A stretch of DNA of 64,000 nucleotides from Actinomadura terrae (GTDB lineage: Bacteria; Actinomycetota; Actinomycetes; Streptosporangiales; Streptosporangiaceae), in the NCBI RefSeq assembly GCF_022751215.1, contig NZ_JAICDG010000003.1, positions 992,001 through 1,056,000 of the forward strand. The letters run 5' to 3'. Each line of letters begins with the position of its first letter. Position 1 is the first letter of the stretch. Positions 42,196-50,092 of this stretch are shown one piece after another. Under the pieces are notes generated by a model that saw nothing but the letters and a program-made list of their open reading frames with translations, did not search any database and had not been told where the DNA came from. Both the position numbers and the translations under genes were made by a program.

Positions 42196-43359
42196 TCACG
42201 TGGAGGACGGCAGGTTCGGCACTGATGGGACGTGCAGCCACGCGGGCTCGGCGAAGTTCTTCTGCGGCAGATCCACCTGCACGGGGAGGAAGGCGCCCGG
42301 AGGGAGGTCGCCGAACCCTTGCGCGACGATGTCCTGGTAGATCGTGTCGGAGATGATGAGGGCGAGACCGGCCTCGGGATGGTCCGCGAGCGAGCGTCGC
42401 AGGACCGGGGAATCGACGAGCCGCCGCACGGCCGTCGGCGGGTGGCCCACCCAGCCGTTGTCGGCCCAGGCGACGTGGCCGCGGTAGAGCGCCGTCCTGA
42501 TCCGCAGCACCCCGTGCTCGTCGCGGCCCGCGTTGATCCGCGCCAGTCCCCTCGCCAGTCCCTCGACGAGCCGCGGTATCACGTAGGACTCGTCGATGCC
42601 CGACGGGAAGACGACGGCCTGGCCGTCGCCGCCGCGCTCCAGATCCAGTTCGTGGGGAGCGATCCCCGCGTGCTCCCACGCCTGCGCGAGCAGATCCGTG
42701 AACCGTTCTTGCACGGCGGCGGCCTCGGGGGTGCTGAAACGGCTGAACCGTTCGATGTCGGCGGCGAAGCAGAGCCGCACCGAGGGCGCGCGCAACCCGG
42801 CGTTCGACGCGGGTAACGCGTGGACCGCGAACTCCGTGGCCGTTCGGGCGCACGCGTGACACACCTTCGTGCGGACACGGCCCGTGGCGACCGAGACGTC
42901 CGCGCGGAGCGCACCCGTGAGGGCCTTCATATCGTCCGGAATCTGGATGACGACGTTCACGACGTACCTGTTCTGGAACGCGCCGGAAGCCGGATTCCCG
43001 TGGGCGCCGAAGGTCCAACCGAAAGCGTGGTCGTCCAGCCCCTCGACGGAGACCGTTCCGGGGGAGTCGGTGTACAAGGAGACGGCCTTCGCGCGGCGGT
43101 CGTCCAGGCACATCCGCAGATGAGCGGCGACCAGCCGGGAGCTCGCGGGCTGCGATTCCAGTTCCACGCCGATACGCAGCCCGATCCGCCTCGACGCGTC
43201 CGGCGGGAAGGGTCGCTCGGCGGCGGCGGGAAACGGCACGGGCTCGGCCAGGTCGGCCACGGCGACTCGCACCGCCCGTTCCCGGAACCACCTCCGCCGA
43301 ACCGTGTAGAGGTCGACCAACGCGCGGTTCCTTTCAGCGTCACTCGCAGTCTGTCCCAT
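42196..43359 (-). CDS. Class III nucleotidyl-cyclase-like protein
   Basis: 387 residues. The N-terminal 170 residues are unassigned alpha/beta. Residues 194-345 follow the cyclase fold: RLCFAADIERFSRFST holds the first metal Asp (201), ERGGDGQAVVFP the second (Asp245), and LRIRTALYRGHVA then WVGHPPTAVRRLVD correspond to the R-x-G-x-H-x-G and V-N-x-A-a-R-L blocks. The usual transition-state Asn is Thr here, while the Arg is kept. The tail ALIISDTIYQDIVAQG is common in actinobacterial members that sit beside proteases and other effectors. It may make a nucleotide signal or only bind nucleotides. The start is 21 bases after the NUDIX-like gene; the next CHAT gene begins 80 bases on. Confidence 0.68.
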   Translation of the reverse strand: MGQTASDAERNRALVDLYTVRRRWFRERAVRVAVADLAEPVPFPAAAERPFPPDASRRIGLRIGVELESQPASSRLVAAHLRMCLDDRRAKAVSLYTDSPGTVSVEGLDDHAFGWTFGAHGNPASGAFQNRYVVNVVIQIPDDMKALTGALRADVSVATGRVRTKVCHACARTATEFAVHALPASNAGLRAPSVRLCFAADIERFSRFSTPEAAAVQERFTDLLAQAWEHAGIAPHELDLERGGDGQAVVFPSGIDESYVIPRLVEGLARGLARINAGRDEHGVLRIRTALYRGHVAWADNGWVGHPPTAVRRLVDSPVLRRSLADHPEAGLALIISDTIYQDIVAQGFGDLPPGAFLPVQVDLPQKNFAEPAWLHVPSVPNLPSST

Positions 43360-43380
43360 CCGCGTCGCTTTGGGGAACCC

Positions 43381-44064
43381 TTACCGGACCGGCGGGACGT
43401 CCGCCAGGTACCGCTGCGAACCGAGAAGGTACGCGGACTGCCCGGAGATCTGCGCACCGCCGCAGCGGCCGTACCGGATCTCTCCGGCGGTGGCGCTGAT
43501 CACCGTCGGCACGTCCGGGTCGGCGCCCGCCGCGGAGAGCTCGCGGCGGAACGCCTCGGTGGCCAGGTCGGCGCCGGTGAGCTCGTAGACCTCGAACCTC
43601 CTGAGCTGCGAATAGGGCTGACCGGGCACCTCGTCCGGCCCGGCGACGACGGTCCGCAGATGCGAGAAGGCGAGCCGCTGGGCGCTGGGCTCCAGGTGGT
43701 CGAGGCCCACCTCGCACAGTTCCTCGGCGAGCTCCCGCCGCAGGCATTCGACGGAGTCCTCCCGATAGGCGCCGCTCGCGAACCAGCTCAGGAAGTCCCG
43801 CATCGACGAGGCAGGGAGAAAACCCCGGAGGTCGGCCTTCATGACTCCCGCCAGCGTGTCGATGCGGTCCTCCCGGAATCCCATCTCCTCCAGAAAGCGG
43901 CCAGCGGGCCCGAAGTACTTGAACACCCCGCCCGGCGGCCCGTACGACTCGGGCCGGTTGAGCGCCCGGAAGAGCACATGCCGCTCGTCCTGCTTGACCT
44001 TCAGCAGCGCCGCGAACGAGACCCGCACGGTCTCGGAGCCCCGCCCCTTCAGAACCCTGCCCAC
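43381..44064 (-). CDS. NUDIX-like domain protein, first gene of the island
   Basis: 227 residues from a GTG at 44064, chosen because AGGAGG lies four bases upstream; an upstream GTG at 44106 would add 14 residues. The sequence GGVFKYFGPAGRFLEEMGF is followed by DLRGFLPASSMRDFLSWF and then REDSVECLRRELAEELCEVG, which reads as a NUDIX box (E-x7-REL-x-EE-L) although the leading Gly is shifted. This order resembles the SMODS-associated NUDIX group, known from nucleotide-signalling defence loci. If active it would hydrolyse a nucleoside-diphosphate-linked molecule, perhaps a signal made by the downstream cyclase-like protein. That pairing is inference. Confidence 0.5.
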   Translation of the reverse strand: MGRVLKGRGSETVRVSFAALLKVKQDERHVLFRALNRPESYGPPGGVFKYFGPAGRFLEEMGFREDRIDTLAGVMKADLRGFLPASSMRDFLSWFASGAYREDSVECLRRELAEELCEVGLDHLEPSAQRLAFSHLRTVVAGPDEVPGQPYSQLRRFEVYELTGADLATEAFRRELSAAGADPDVPTVISATAGEIRYGRCGGAQISGQSAYLLGSQRYLADVPPVR

Positions 44065-44146
44065 CTGTCCTCCTGCCCATGGGAACGCCCACCCAGTTTG
44101 ACCCACCCCCGCCCGCCCGCCGGGGTGTCGCGTCCGGCAGGTGTCA

Positions 44147-44190
44147 GGGACGCGTTAAGACGCGGGGCCGGCGCGTTAAGAACCCGTCAA
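44147..44190 (+). promoter_or_regulatory. KdpE-like two-part box in front of kdpFABC
   Basis: GGGACGCGTTAAG, 13 bases, GCGTTAAGAA, two bases, CGTCAA. The kdpDE upstream region contains the same arrangement on the minus strand (20992-21035). The two GCGTTAAGA half-sites are direct repeats 23 bases apart, about two helical turns, as expected for an OmpR-type dimer. The box ends 91 bases before the first small gene of the operon. Confidence 0.7.
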
Positions 44191-44281
44191 AGGGCCTTAT
44201 TTCGCCATCTAGCAGGCGTTTTACTCCATCTTGGCCTCGCGGCCGGCCGGGGCCGCCGTCCATGGAATGAAGGAAGAAGCG

Positions 44282-44365
44282 ATGTCCGACCTGGTTTTCG
44301 TGCTGCTGACGCCGGCGGTGTTCGTCCTGCTCGGCCTACTGGTGAAGGGCGTGGAAAAGCTGTGA
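44282..44365 (+). CDS. 27-residue membrane peptide upstream of kdpF
   Basis: MSDLVFVLLTPAVFVLLGLL then VKGVEKL: a single hydrophobic span with a basic end. ATG at 44282 follows GAAGGAAGAAG, a good ribosome-binding region. Its stop overlaps the kdpF GTG (GTGA), so it is translated with the pump. Similar one-span peptides occur in this place in other actinomycetes by my recollection; a role in pump assembly or regulation is likely but unproven. Too short for standard gene callers. Confidence 0.65.
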   Translation: MSDLVFVLLTPAVFVLLGLLVKGVEKL

Positions 44366-44451
44366 CCGCCGAGAACGCGGTGGGTCTGGTTCTGGCATTC
44401 GGGCTGATCGCCTTCCTGGTCGTCGCCCTTCTCTACCCGGAGCGCTTCTAG
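44362..44451 (+). CDS. kdpF: KdpF, small subunit of the potassium-transporting ATPase
   Basis: 29 residues from a GTG that overlaps the previous stop: MTAENAVGLVLAFGLIAF followed by LVVALLYPERF. One membrane span and the P-E-R-F end are the KdpF pattern. It stabilises the KdpABC complex in the membrane. The stop shares one base with the kdpA GTG start (TAGTG). Confidence 0.88.
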   Translation: MTAENAVGLVLAFGLIAFLVVALLYPERF

Positions 44452-46118
44452 TGAACTCGACTGTCGCGGGGATCCTGTTCATCGGGTCCCTCGTCGCCGT
44501 GCTGGCGGTGGTCTACCGCCCGTTCGGCGACTATATGTACCGCGTTTACAGCGGCCGTTCGCATTGGCGGGTGGAGCGCGGAATCTACCGGCTGGTGGGC
44601 GTCAAGGCGGACGCCGAGCAGAGCTGGAGCGGCTACGCCCGGAGCGTGCTCGCTTTCTCGGTGGTCGGCATCCTGTTCCTCTACCTGATGGAGCGCCTCC
44701 AGAACCGGCTGCCGCTGTCGATCGGCATGGAGCCGGTGAAGCCGGACGGCGCCTGGAACACCGCGGTCAGCTTCGTCACCAACACCAACTGGCAGTGGTA
44801 CTCGGGCGAGTCCACGATGGGCCATCTGACGCAGATGGCCGGGCTGGCGGTGCAGAACTTCGTGTCCGCCGCCGTCGGGATGGCGGTGGCCGTCGCGCTG
44901 GTGCGCGGGTTCGCGCGCAGGAAGACCGACCAGCTGGGCAATTTCTGGGTCGACCTGACCCGCGGCACGGTCCGGATCCTGCTGCCGATCGCGTTCGTCG
45001 GGGCGCTGCTGCTGATCGCGGGCGGGCTGGTGCAGAACTTCTGGAACCCCGGCGACCACGTGGCCGGCACGCTCGCCGGCGGGCATCAGACGATCACCGG
45101 CGGGCCGGTGGCGAGCCAGGAGGCCATCAAGGAGCTGGGGACGAACGGCGGCGGGTTCTACAACGCCAACTCCGCGCACCCGTTCGAGAACGGCACCGCG
45201 TGGACGAACTGGATCGAGATCCTCCTGATCCTGCTGATCCCGTTCTCGCTGCCCCGCGCGTTCGGCCGGATGGTGGGGCAGAACCGGCAGGGGCACGCGA
45301 TCGTCTCGGTGATGGCGGTGATCGCCGTGGCCAGTGTGCTGGTGACGCAGGTCTTCCAGCTCCTCCACCACGGGACCGTTCCGACCGCGGCCGGCGCGGC
45401 GATGGAGGGCGTCGAGACGCGCCTCGGGGTGTCGAACTCGGGGATGTTCGCCTCGGCGACGACGCTGACCTCGACCGGGGCGGTGGACTCCTTCCACGAC
45501 TCCTACACCAGCGTCGGCGGCGGGATGCTGCTGTTCAACATGATGCTGGGCGAGGTCGCGCCCGGCGGCGTCGGCGCGGGCCTGTACGGGATGCTGGTGC
45601 TCGCGGTGATCACGGTGTTCGTGGCCGGGCTGATGGTCGGCCGGACCCCGGAGTACCTGGGCAAGAAGATCGGCTCCCGGGAGATCAAGCTCGCGTCGCT
45701 GTACTTCCTCGTCACGCCCGCCCTGGTGCTGGCCGGTTCGGCGGTGGCGGTCGCCTCCGGCTGGGGCCGTGAAGGGATGGCGAACACCGGCGCCCACGGG
45801 CTGAGCGAGGTGCTGTACGCGTTCACGTCGGCGTCCAACAACAACGGGTCGGCGTTCGCCGGGCTCACGGTCAGCTCGGCGGAGTACAACACGGCGCTCG
45901 GCCTGTGCATGGCGCTCGGACGGTTCGTCCCGATCGTCCTCGTGCTCGCGCTGGCGGGCTCGCTGGCGCGGCAGGGCGCGGCCCCCGAGTCGGACGGCAC
46001 GCTGCCCACCCACAAGCCGCAGTTCGTCGGGCTCGTCGTCGGGGTCACGTTCATCCTGGTCGCGCTCACCTTCCTCCCGGCGCTCGCGCTCGGGCCGCTC
46101 GCCGAAGGAATCCACTGA
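44451..46118 (+). CDS. kdpA: Potassium-transporting ATPase, ion-binding subunit
   Basis: 555 residues from a GTG at 44451. About ten membrane spans and the four selectivity-filter loops of KdpA: SFVTNTNWQWYSGE, KELGTNGGGFYNANSAHPFE, SFHDSYTSVGGGMLLFNMML and FTSASNNNGSAFAGL. These resemble potassium channels of the SKT superfamily and select K+ for uptake. Length matches the family. The stop overlaps the kdpB ATG by one base. Controlled by the upstream KdpE-like box. Confidence 0.96.
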   Translation: MNSTVAGILFIGSLVAVLAVVYRPFGDYMYRVYSGRSHWRVERGIYRLVGVKADAEQSWSGYARSVLAFSVVGILFLYLMERLQNRLPLSIGMEPVKPDGAWNTAVSFVTNTNWQWYSGESTMGHLTQMAGLAVQNFVSAAVGMAVAVALVRGFARRKTDQLGNFWVDLTRGTVRILLPIAFVGALLLIAGGLVQNFWNPGDHVAGTLAGGHQTITGGPVASQEAIKELGTNGGGFYNANSAHPFENGTAWTNWIEILLILLIPFSLPRAFGRMVGQNRQGHAIVSVMAVIAVASVLVTQVFQLLHHGTVPTAAGAAMEGVETRLGVSNSGMFASATTLTSTGAVDSFHDSYTSVGGGMLLFNMMLGEVAPGGVGAGLYGMLVLAVITVFVAGLMVGRTPEYLGKKIGSREIKLASLYFLVTPALVLAGSAVAVASGWGREGMANTGAHGLSEVLYAFTSASNNNGSAFAGLTVSSAEYNTALGLCMALGRFVPIVLVLALAGSLARQGAAPESDGTLPTHKPQFVGLVVGVTFILVALTFLPALALGPLAEGIH

Positions 46119-48292
46119 TGCCCACCCAGACGCTTCAGGCGTCCAGTTCGGCGCCCCGGCCGCCCGCGAAGAGGGGCGGGCGCGGCCAGGGCGGCCTGCT
46201 CGACCCCGCGATGCTGGCCCGCTCGCTGCCGGACGCGGCCCGCAAGCTCGACCCGCGCACCCTGTGGCGCAACCCCGTCATGCTCATCGTCGAGGTCGGC
46301 GCGGCCTGGACGACGGTGCTCGCCGCCGCGCACCCCAGCGTGTTCGCCTGGCTGATCACGGTCTGGCTGTGGCTGACGGTCCTGTTCGCCAACCTGGCGG
46401 AGGCGGTGGCCGAGGGCAGGGGCAAGGCCCAGGCCGATTCGCTGCGCAGGGCCAGGACCGACGCGGTCGCGCGCCGCGTCCTCGACTGGAGGCCGGGCCA
46501 GGACGCGCCGCGCGAGGAGCGGGTCGGCGCGACCGAGCTGCGGCAGGGCGACCACGTCGTGGTCGAGGCCGGGCAGATCGTTCCCGGTGACGGGGACGTG
46601 GTCGAGGGGATCGCCAGCGTGGACGAGTCCGCGATCACCGGCGAGTCCGCCCCGGTCATCCGGGAGTCGGGCGGCGACCGGTCCGCGGTCACCGGCGGCA
46701 CGAGGGTGCTGTCCGACCGGATCGTCGTGCGGATCACCCAGCGGCCCGGCGAGTCGTTCATCGACCGGATGATCGCGCTGGTGGAGGGAGCGAGCCGGCA
46801 GCGGACGCCCAACGAGATCGCGCTGAACATCCTGCTCGCCGCGCTGACGATCATCTTCCTGCTCGCGGTCGCGACGGTGCAGCCGATGGCGGTCTACTCC
46901 AAGGACGGCGACCCGGGCGTGGCCGACTCGCCCGCCCTGGACGGCGCGGGCGTCACCGGCGTCGTCCTGGTGTCGCTGCTGGTGTGCCTGATCCCGACGA
47001 CGATCGGGGCGCTGCTGAGCGCGATCGGCATCGCGGGCATGGACCGGCTCGTCCAGCGCAACGTGCTCGCCATGAGCGGGCGCGCGGTCGAGGCCGCCGG
47101 CGACGTCGACACGCTGCTGCTCGACAAGACCGGGACCATCACCCTGGGCAACCGGCAGGCGGCCGAGTTCCTCCCGGTGAGCGGCGTGGCGGAGACGGAA
47201 CTGGCCGACGCGGCCCAGCTCTCCAGCCTGGCCGACGAGACGCCCGAGGGACGCTCGATCGTGGTGTTCGCCAAGGAGCGGTACGGCCTGCGCGAGCGCA
47301 CGCCCGGCGAGCTGGCGCACGCCATCTGGGTCCCGTTCACCGCGCAGACCCGGATGAGCGGCGTCGACCTGGGCGAACCCGGCGTCGACCTGGACGACCG
47401 GCGCCTCCGCAAGGGCGCGGCGACCGCCGTGGCCGACTGGGTCAGGGAGCGCGGCGGGAGCGTTCCACCCGAGCTGGGGCGGATCGTGGACGGGGTGTCC
47501 GCGTCGGGCGGCACGCCGCTGGTGGTCGGCGAGCAGTCCGGGGACGCGGCGCGCGTCCTGGGCGTCGTCCACCTCAAGGACGTGGTGAAGGCCGGGATGC
47601 GGGAGCGGTTCGACGAGATGCGCCGGATGGGCATCCGCACCGTCATGATCACCGGTGACAACCCGCTGACCGCCCAGGCCATCGCGGACGAGGCCGGGGT
47701 GGACGACTTCCTCGCCGAGGCCACGCCGGAGGACAAGCTGGCGCTGATCAGACGGGAGCAGGAGGGCGGCCGGCTCGTCGCGATGACCGGGGACGGCACC
47801 AACGACGCGCCCGCGCTCGCGCGGGCCGACGTCGGAGTCGCGATGAACACCGGCACCTCGGCCGCCAAGGAGGCCGGGAACATGGTCGACCTGGACTCCG
47901 ACCCGACCAAGCTCATCGAGATCGTCGAGATCGGCAAGCAGCTCCTGATCACGCGCGGCGCGCTGACCACGTTCTCCATCGCCAACGACATCGCCAAGTA
48001 CTTCGCGATCATCCCGGCGCTGTTCGTCTCGCTGTTCCCCGGCCTGGACGCGCTCAACGTCATGCGGCTGCACAGCCCGCAGTCGGCGATCCTGTCCGCG
48101 GTCGTGTTCAACGCGCTGGTGATCGTCGCGCTGATCCCGCTCGCGCTGCGCGGGGTGCGGTACCGGGCGTCCGGCGCCTCGGCGCTGCTGAGCCGCAACC
48201 TGTCCGTCTACGGCCTGGGCGGGATCATCGCCCCGTTCATCGGCATCAAGCTCATCGACCTGATCGTCCAGTTCCTTCCGGGGATGTCCTGA
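46118..48292 (+). CDS. kdpB: Potassium-transporting P-type ATPase, catalytic subunit
   Basis: 724 residues. P-type motifs are complete: SAITGESAPV (actuator TGES), LLLDKTGTITLG with the phosphorylated Asp336, and MTGDGTNDAPALARADVGVA (hinge). The first 40 residues are a Gly/Arg-rich tail, longer than in E. coli KdpB. The cytoplasmic domains drive K+ through KdpA at the cost of ATP. ATG at 46118 overlaps the kdpA stop, and kdpC starts one base after its stop. The P-domain segment GIRTVMITGDNPLTAQAIA is unchanged from the family norm. Confidence 0.97.
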   Translation: MPTQTLQASSSAPRPPAKRGGRGQGGLLDPAMLARSLPDAARKLDPRTLWRNPVMLIVEVGAAWTTVLAAAHPSVFAWLITVWLWLTVLFANLAEAVAEGRGKAQADSLRRARTDAVARRVLDWRPGQDAPREERVGATELRQGDHVVVEAGQIVPGDGDVVEGIASVDESAITGESAPVIRESGGDRSAVTGGTRVLSDRIVVRITQRPGESFIDRMIALVEGASRQRTPNEIALNILLAALTIIFLLAVATVQPMAVYSKDGDPGVADSPALDGAGVTGVVLVSLLVCLIPTTIGALLSAIGIAGMDRLVQRNVLAMSGRAVEAAGDVDTLLLDKTGTITLGNRQAAEFLPVSGVAETELADAAQLSSLADETPEGRSIVVFAKERYGLRERTPGELAHAIWVPFTAQTRMSGVDLGEPGVDLDDRRLRKGAATAVADWVRERGGSVPPELGRIVDGVSASGGTPLVVGEQSGDAARVLGVVHLKDVVKAGMRERFDEMRRMGIRTVMITGDNPLTAQAIADEAGVDDFLAEATPEDKLALIRREQEGGRLVAMTGDGTNDAPALARADVGVAMNTGTSAAKEAGNMVDLDSDPTKLIEIVEIGKQLLITRGALTTFSIANDIAKYFAIIPALFVSLFPGLDALNVMRLHSPQSAILSAVVFNALVIVALIPLALRGVRYRASGASALLSRNLSVYGLGGIIAPFIGIKLIDLIVQFLPGMS

Positions 48293-48293
48293 C

Positions 48294-49211
48294 ATGCGTC
48301 TTCCCAGCTGGGTCCGGCAGCACCTGGCCGCGCTTCGCGCGCTCCTGGTCCTCACGGTGCTGACCGGCGTCCTCTACCCGCTCGCCGTCTTCGCGGCCGG
48401 ACGGCTGCCCGGCCTGAACGACAAGGCCGACGGCTCGATGCTCGAAGTCGACGGCAGGACCGTCGGGTCGGCGCTCATCGGCCAGTCGTTCACCGGCGAG
48501 GACGGGAAACCGCTCGCGCGGTACTTCCAGAGCCGTCCGTCCAACGCGGGCGACGGCTACGACCCGACCGCGACGGCCGCGAGCAACCTCGGCCCCGAGG
48601 ACGTCGTCGACACCCTCCCCGACCCGAGGCTCACCGCGGCGGGCAAGGAGGACGAGAACGCGAAGCAGAGCCTGCTCACCCAGGTCTGCGAGCGCAGCAG
48701 GTCGGTCGGTGAACTGGAGGGCGTGGACGGCTCCCGCCCCTTCTGCACGCGCGGTGGCGTGGGCGCGGTGCTGGCCGTGTTCGGCGACCGCACCACCGGC
48801 GGCCGGGTTCCGCACCCCACGCGCGTCGTCAGCGTGAACGAGCAGGAAGGCGTGGTCAAGGCGCCGTTCGTGCCGTCCTACAACGGTGTGGCGGTCGAGC
48901 TGGCGAGGTACGGCGCGGACTACGGCAAGGGGCTGATCGTGCCCGTCCGGGGCGGCGCGCCCGCCACCCCCGCCGTCCCTCCCGACGCGGTCACGGCCAG
49001 CGGGAGCGGGCTGGACCCGCACATCTCGCCCGAGTACGCGGCGATCCAGACCGCACGCGTCGCCCGGACGCGGGGCATCACCGCCGGCCAGGTCGCCCGG
49101 CTCGTCGAGGACAACACCACCGACCGGGCGCTCGGCTTCATGGGGCAGCGGGCGGTCAACGTCCTCAAGCTGAACATCGCGCTCGACCGGCGCTACCCCG
49201 TCCGCCGCTGA
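48294..49211 (+). CDS. kdpC: Potassium-transporting ATPase, KdpC subunit, extended form
   Basis: 305 residues. One N-terminal membrane span (LLVLTVLTGVLYPLAVFAAG) is followed by an extracytoplasmic domain. Family blocks are GSALIGQSFTGEDGKPLARY, FQSRPSNAGDGYDPTATAAS, NLGP, ASGSGLDPHISPEYAAIQ and RLVEDNT. E. coli KdpC has 190 residues; here about 100 residues (roughly 125-225, with ENAKQSLLTQVCERSRSVG and two Cys) are inserted between the SN-L-GP and SGLDPHIS blocks. Similar long forms are usual in actinomycetes. KdpC helps ATP binding to KdpB. The operon ends in a strong hairpin 17 bases downstream. Confidence 0.95.
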   Translation: MRLPSWVRQHLAALRALLVLTVLTGVLYPLAVFAAGRLPGLNDKADGSMLEVDGRTVGSALIGQSFTGEDGKPLARYFQSRPSNAGDGYDPTATAASNLGPEDVVDTLPDPRLTAAGKEDENAKQSLLTQVCERSRSVGELEGVDGSRPFCTRGGVGAVLAVFGDRTTGGRVPHPTRVVSVNEQEGVVKAPFVPSYNGVAVELARYGADYGKGLIVPVRGGAPATPAVPPDAVTASGSGLDPHISPEYAAIQTARVARTRGITAGQVARLVEDNTTDRALGFMGQRAVNVLKLNIALDRRYPVRR

Positions 49212-49228
49212 CCGGACGCACGACGAGC

Positions 49229-49269
49229 GATGCCGGACCGTCCCGTAACTCGCGGGGCGGTCCGGCATC
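49229..49269. terminator. Strong terminator between kdpC and the convergent drug-exporter operon
   Basis: GATGCCGGACCG and CGGTCCGGCATC pair perfectly; the stem continues with CCC/GGG across a T-G pair around a nine-base loop. It can serve both converging operons. Confidence 0.85.
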
Positions 49270-49294
49270 CGGGGCCGGTCAGCGGTGCGCGCGG

Positions 49295-50092
49295 TCAGCG
49301 ACCGGGGTCGCGGCCGAACAGCTTCACCGACCAGAGGAAGCCCACCAGGGCGATGCCCGCGCACCAGGCGACGGCCTGGTAGGCGCTGTTGCCGATGGCC
49401 TCGCCCATGAGCAGGCCGCGCAGGGTCTCGATCGCCGGGGTGAACGGCTGGTACTCGGCGAACCAGCGCAGGGCGGTCGGCATCGAGTCGGTGGGCACGA
49501 AGCCGCTGCCGAAGAACGGCAGGAGCATCAGCAGCAGTGGCGCGTTGCTGGCGCCCTCGGGGCTCTTGGCCGTCAGGCCGAGCGCGACCGCCAACCAGGT
49601 GAGCGAGAACACGAACAGCGCCAGGAAGCCCGCGGCGGCCAGCCACTCGGCGGGATTGGCGTTGGGGCGGAAGCCGATCGCCAGCGCGACGCCGATGACG
49701 ACCACGATGCTGATCGCGATGGAGATCATGCTGCCGATGACATGCCCGACGAGGATCGACGAGCGCGAGACGGCCATGGTCCGGAACCGGGCGACGATCC
49801 CCTCGGCCGTGTCCATGGCCACGGAGATGGCGGTGCTGGTGGCGGCGCCGACCGTGGTCATGAGGATGATGCCGGGGGTGACGTAGTCGAGGTACTGGCC
49901 GCGGCCCCCGCCGCCGAGCCCGTTTCCGAGCGTGCCGCCGAAGACGTACACGAACAGCAGCAGCAGGACGACCGGCATGCCGATGAGCTGCGCCGTCATG
50001 GCGGGGTAGCGGAGCATGTGCTTCAGGCGCCGGCGGATCATCGTCACCGAGTCGGCCAGGGTGTGGGTGCGGACGGCGCTCGCGGTGCTCAT
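49295..50092 (-). CDS. ABC-2 type drug exporter permease (DrrB-like)
   Basis: 265 residues, ATG at 50092 overlapping the ATPase stop (ATGA). Six hydrophobic segments and the DrrB-type blocks YLDYVTPGIILMTTVGAATS, VARFRTMAVSRSSILVG and GFVPTDSMPTALRWFAEYQP are present. Together with the DrrA-like ATPase it forms a daunorubicin-resistance-type exporter. It is the last gene of a five-gene minus-strand operon led by a PadR regulator. The substrate is probably a hydrophobic drug or lipid; not determinable here. Confidence 0.9.
   Translation of the reverse strand: MSTASAVRTHTLADSVTMIRRRLKHMLRYPAMTAQLIGMPVVLLLLFVYVFGGTLGNGLGGGGRGQYLDYVTPGIILMTTVGAATSTAISVAMDTAEGIVARFRTMAVSRSSILVGHVIGSMISIAISIVVVIGVALAIGFRPNANPAEWLAAAGFLALFVFSLTWLAVALGLTAKSPEGASNAPLLLMLLPFFGSGFVPTDSMPTALRWFAEYQPFTPAIETLRGLLMGEAIGNSAYQAVAWCAGIALVGFLWSVKLFGRDPGR

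Noticed and set aside
29436..44064. Calling the island a known Pycsar, CBASS or craspase locus
   Set aside because: There is no recognisable pyrimidine-cyclase effector pair, no CD-NTase with its usual effector and no gRAMP/Cas7-11 protein; only individual parts are shared.
45503..48355. 950-residue antisense frame over kdpA, kdpB and kdpC
   Set aside because: A shadow of the kdp genes; no motif, and all the conserved P-type ATPase and KdpA blocks lie on the plus strand.
44453..49211. kdpFABC as part of the conflict island
   Set aside because: It is on the opposite strand with its own regulatory box, and it is a standard potassium pump operon.
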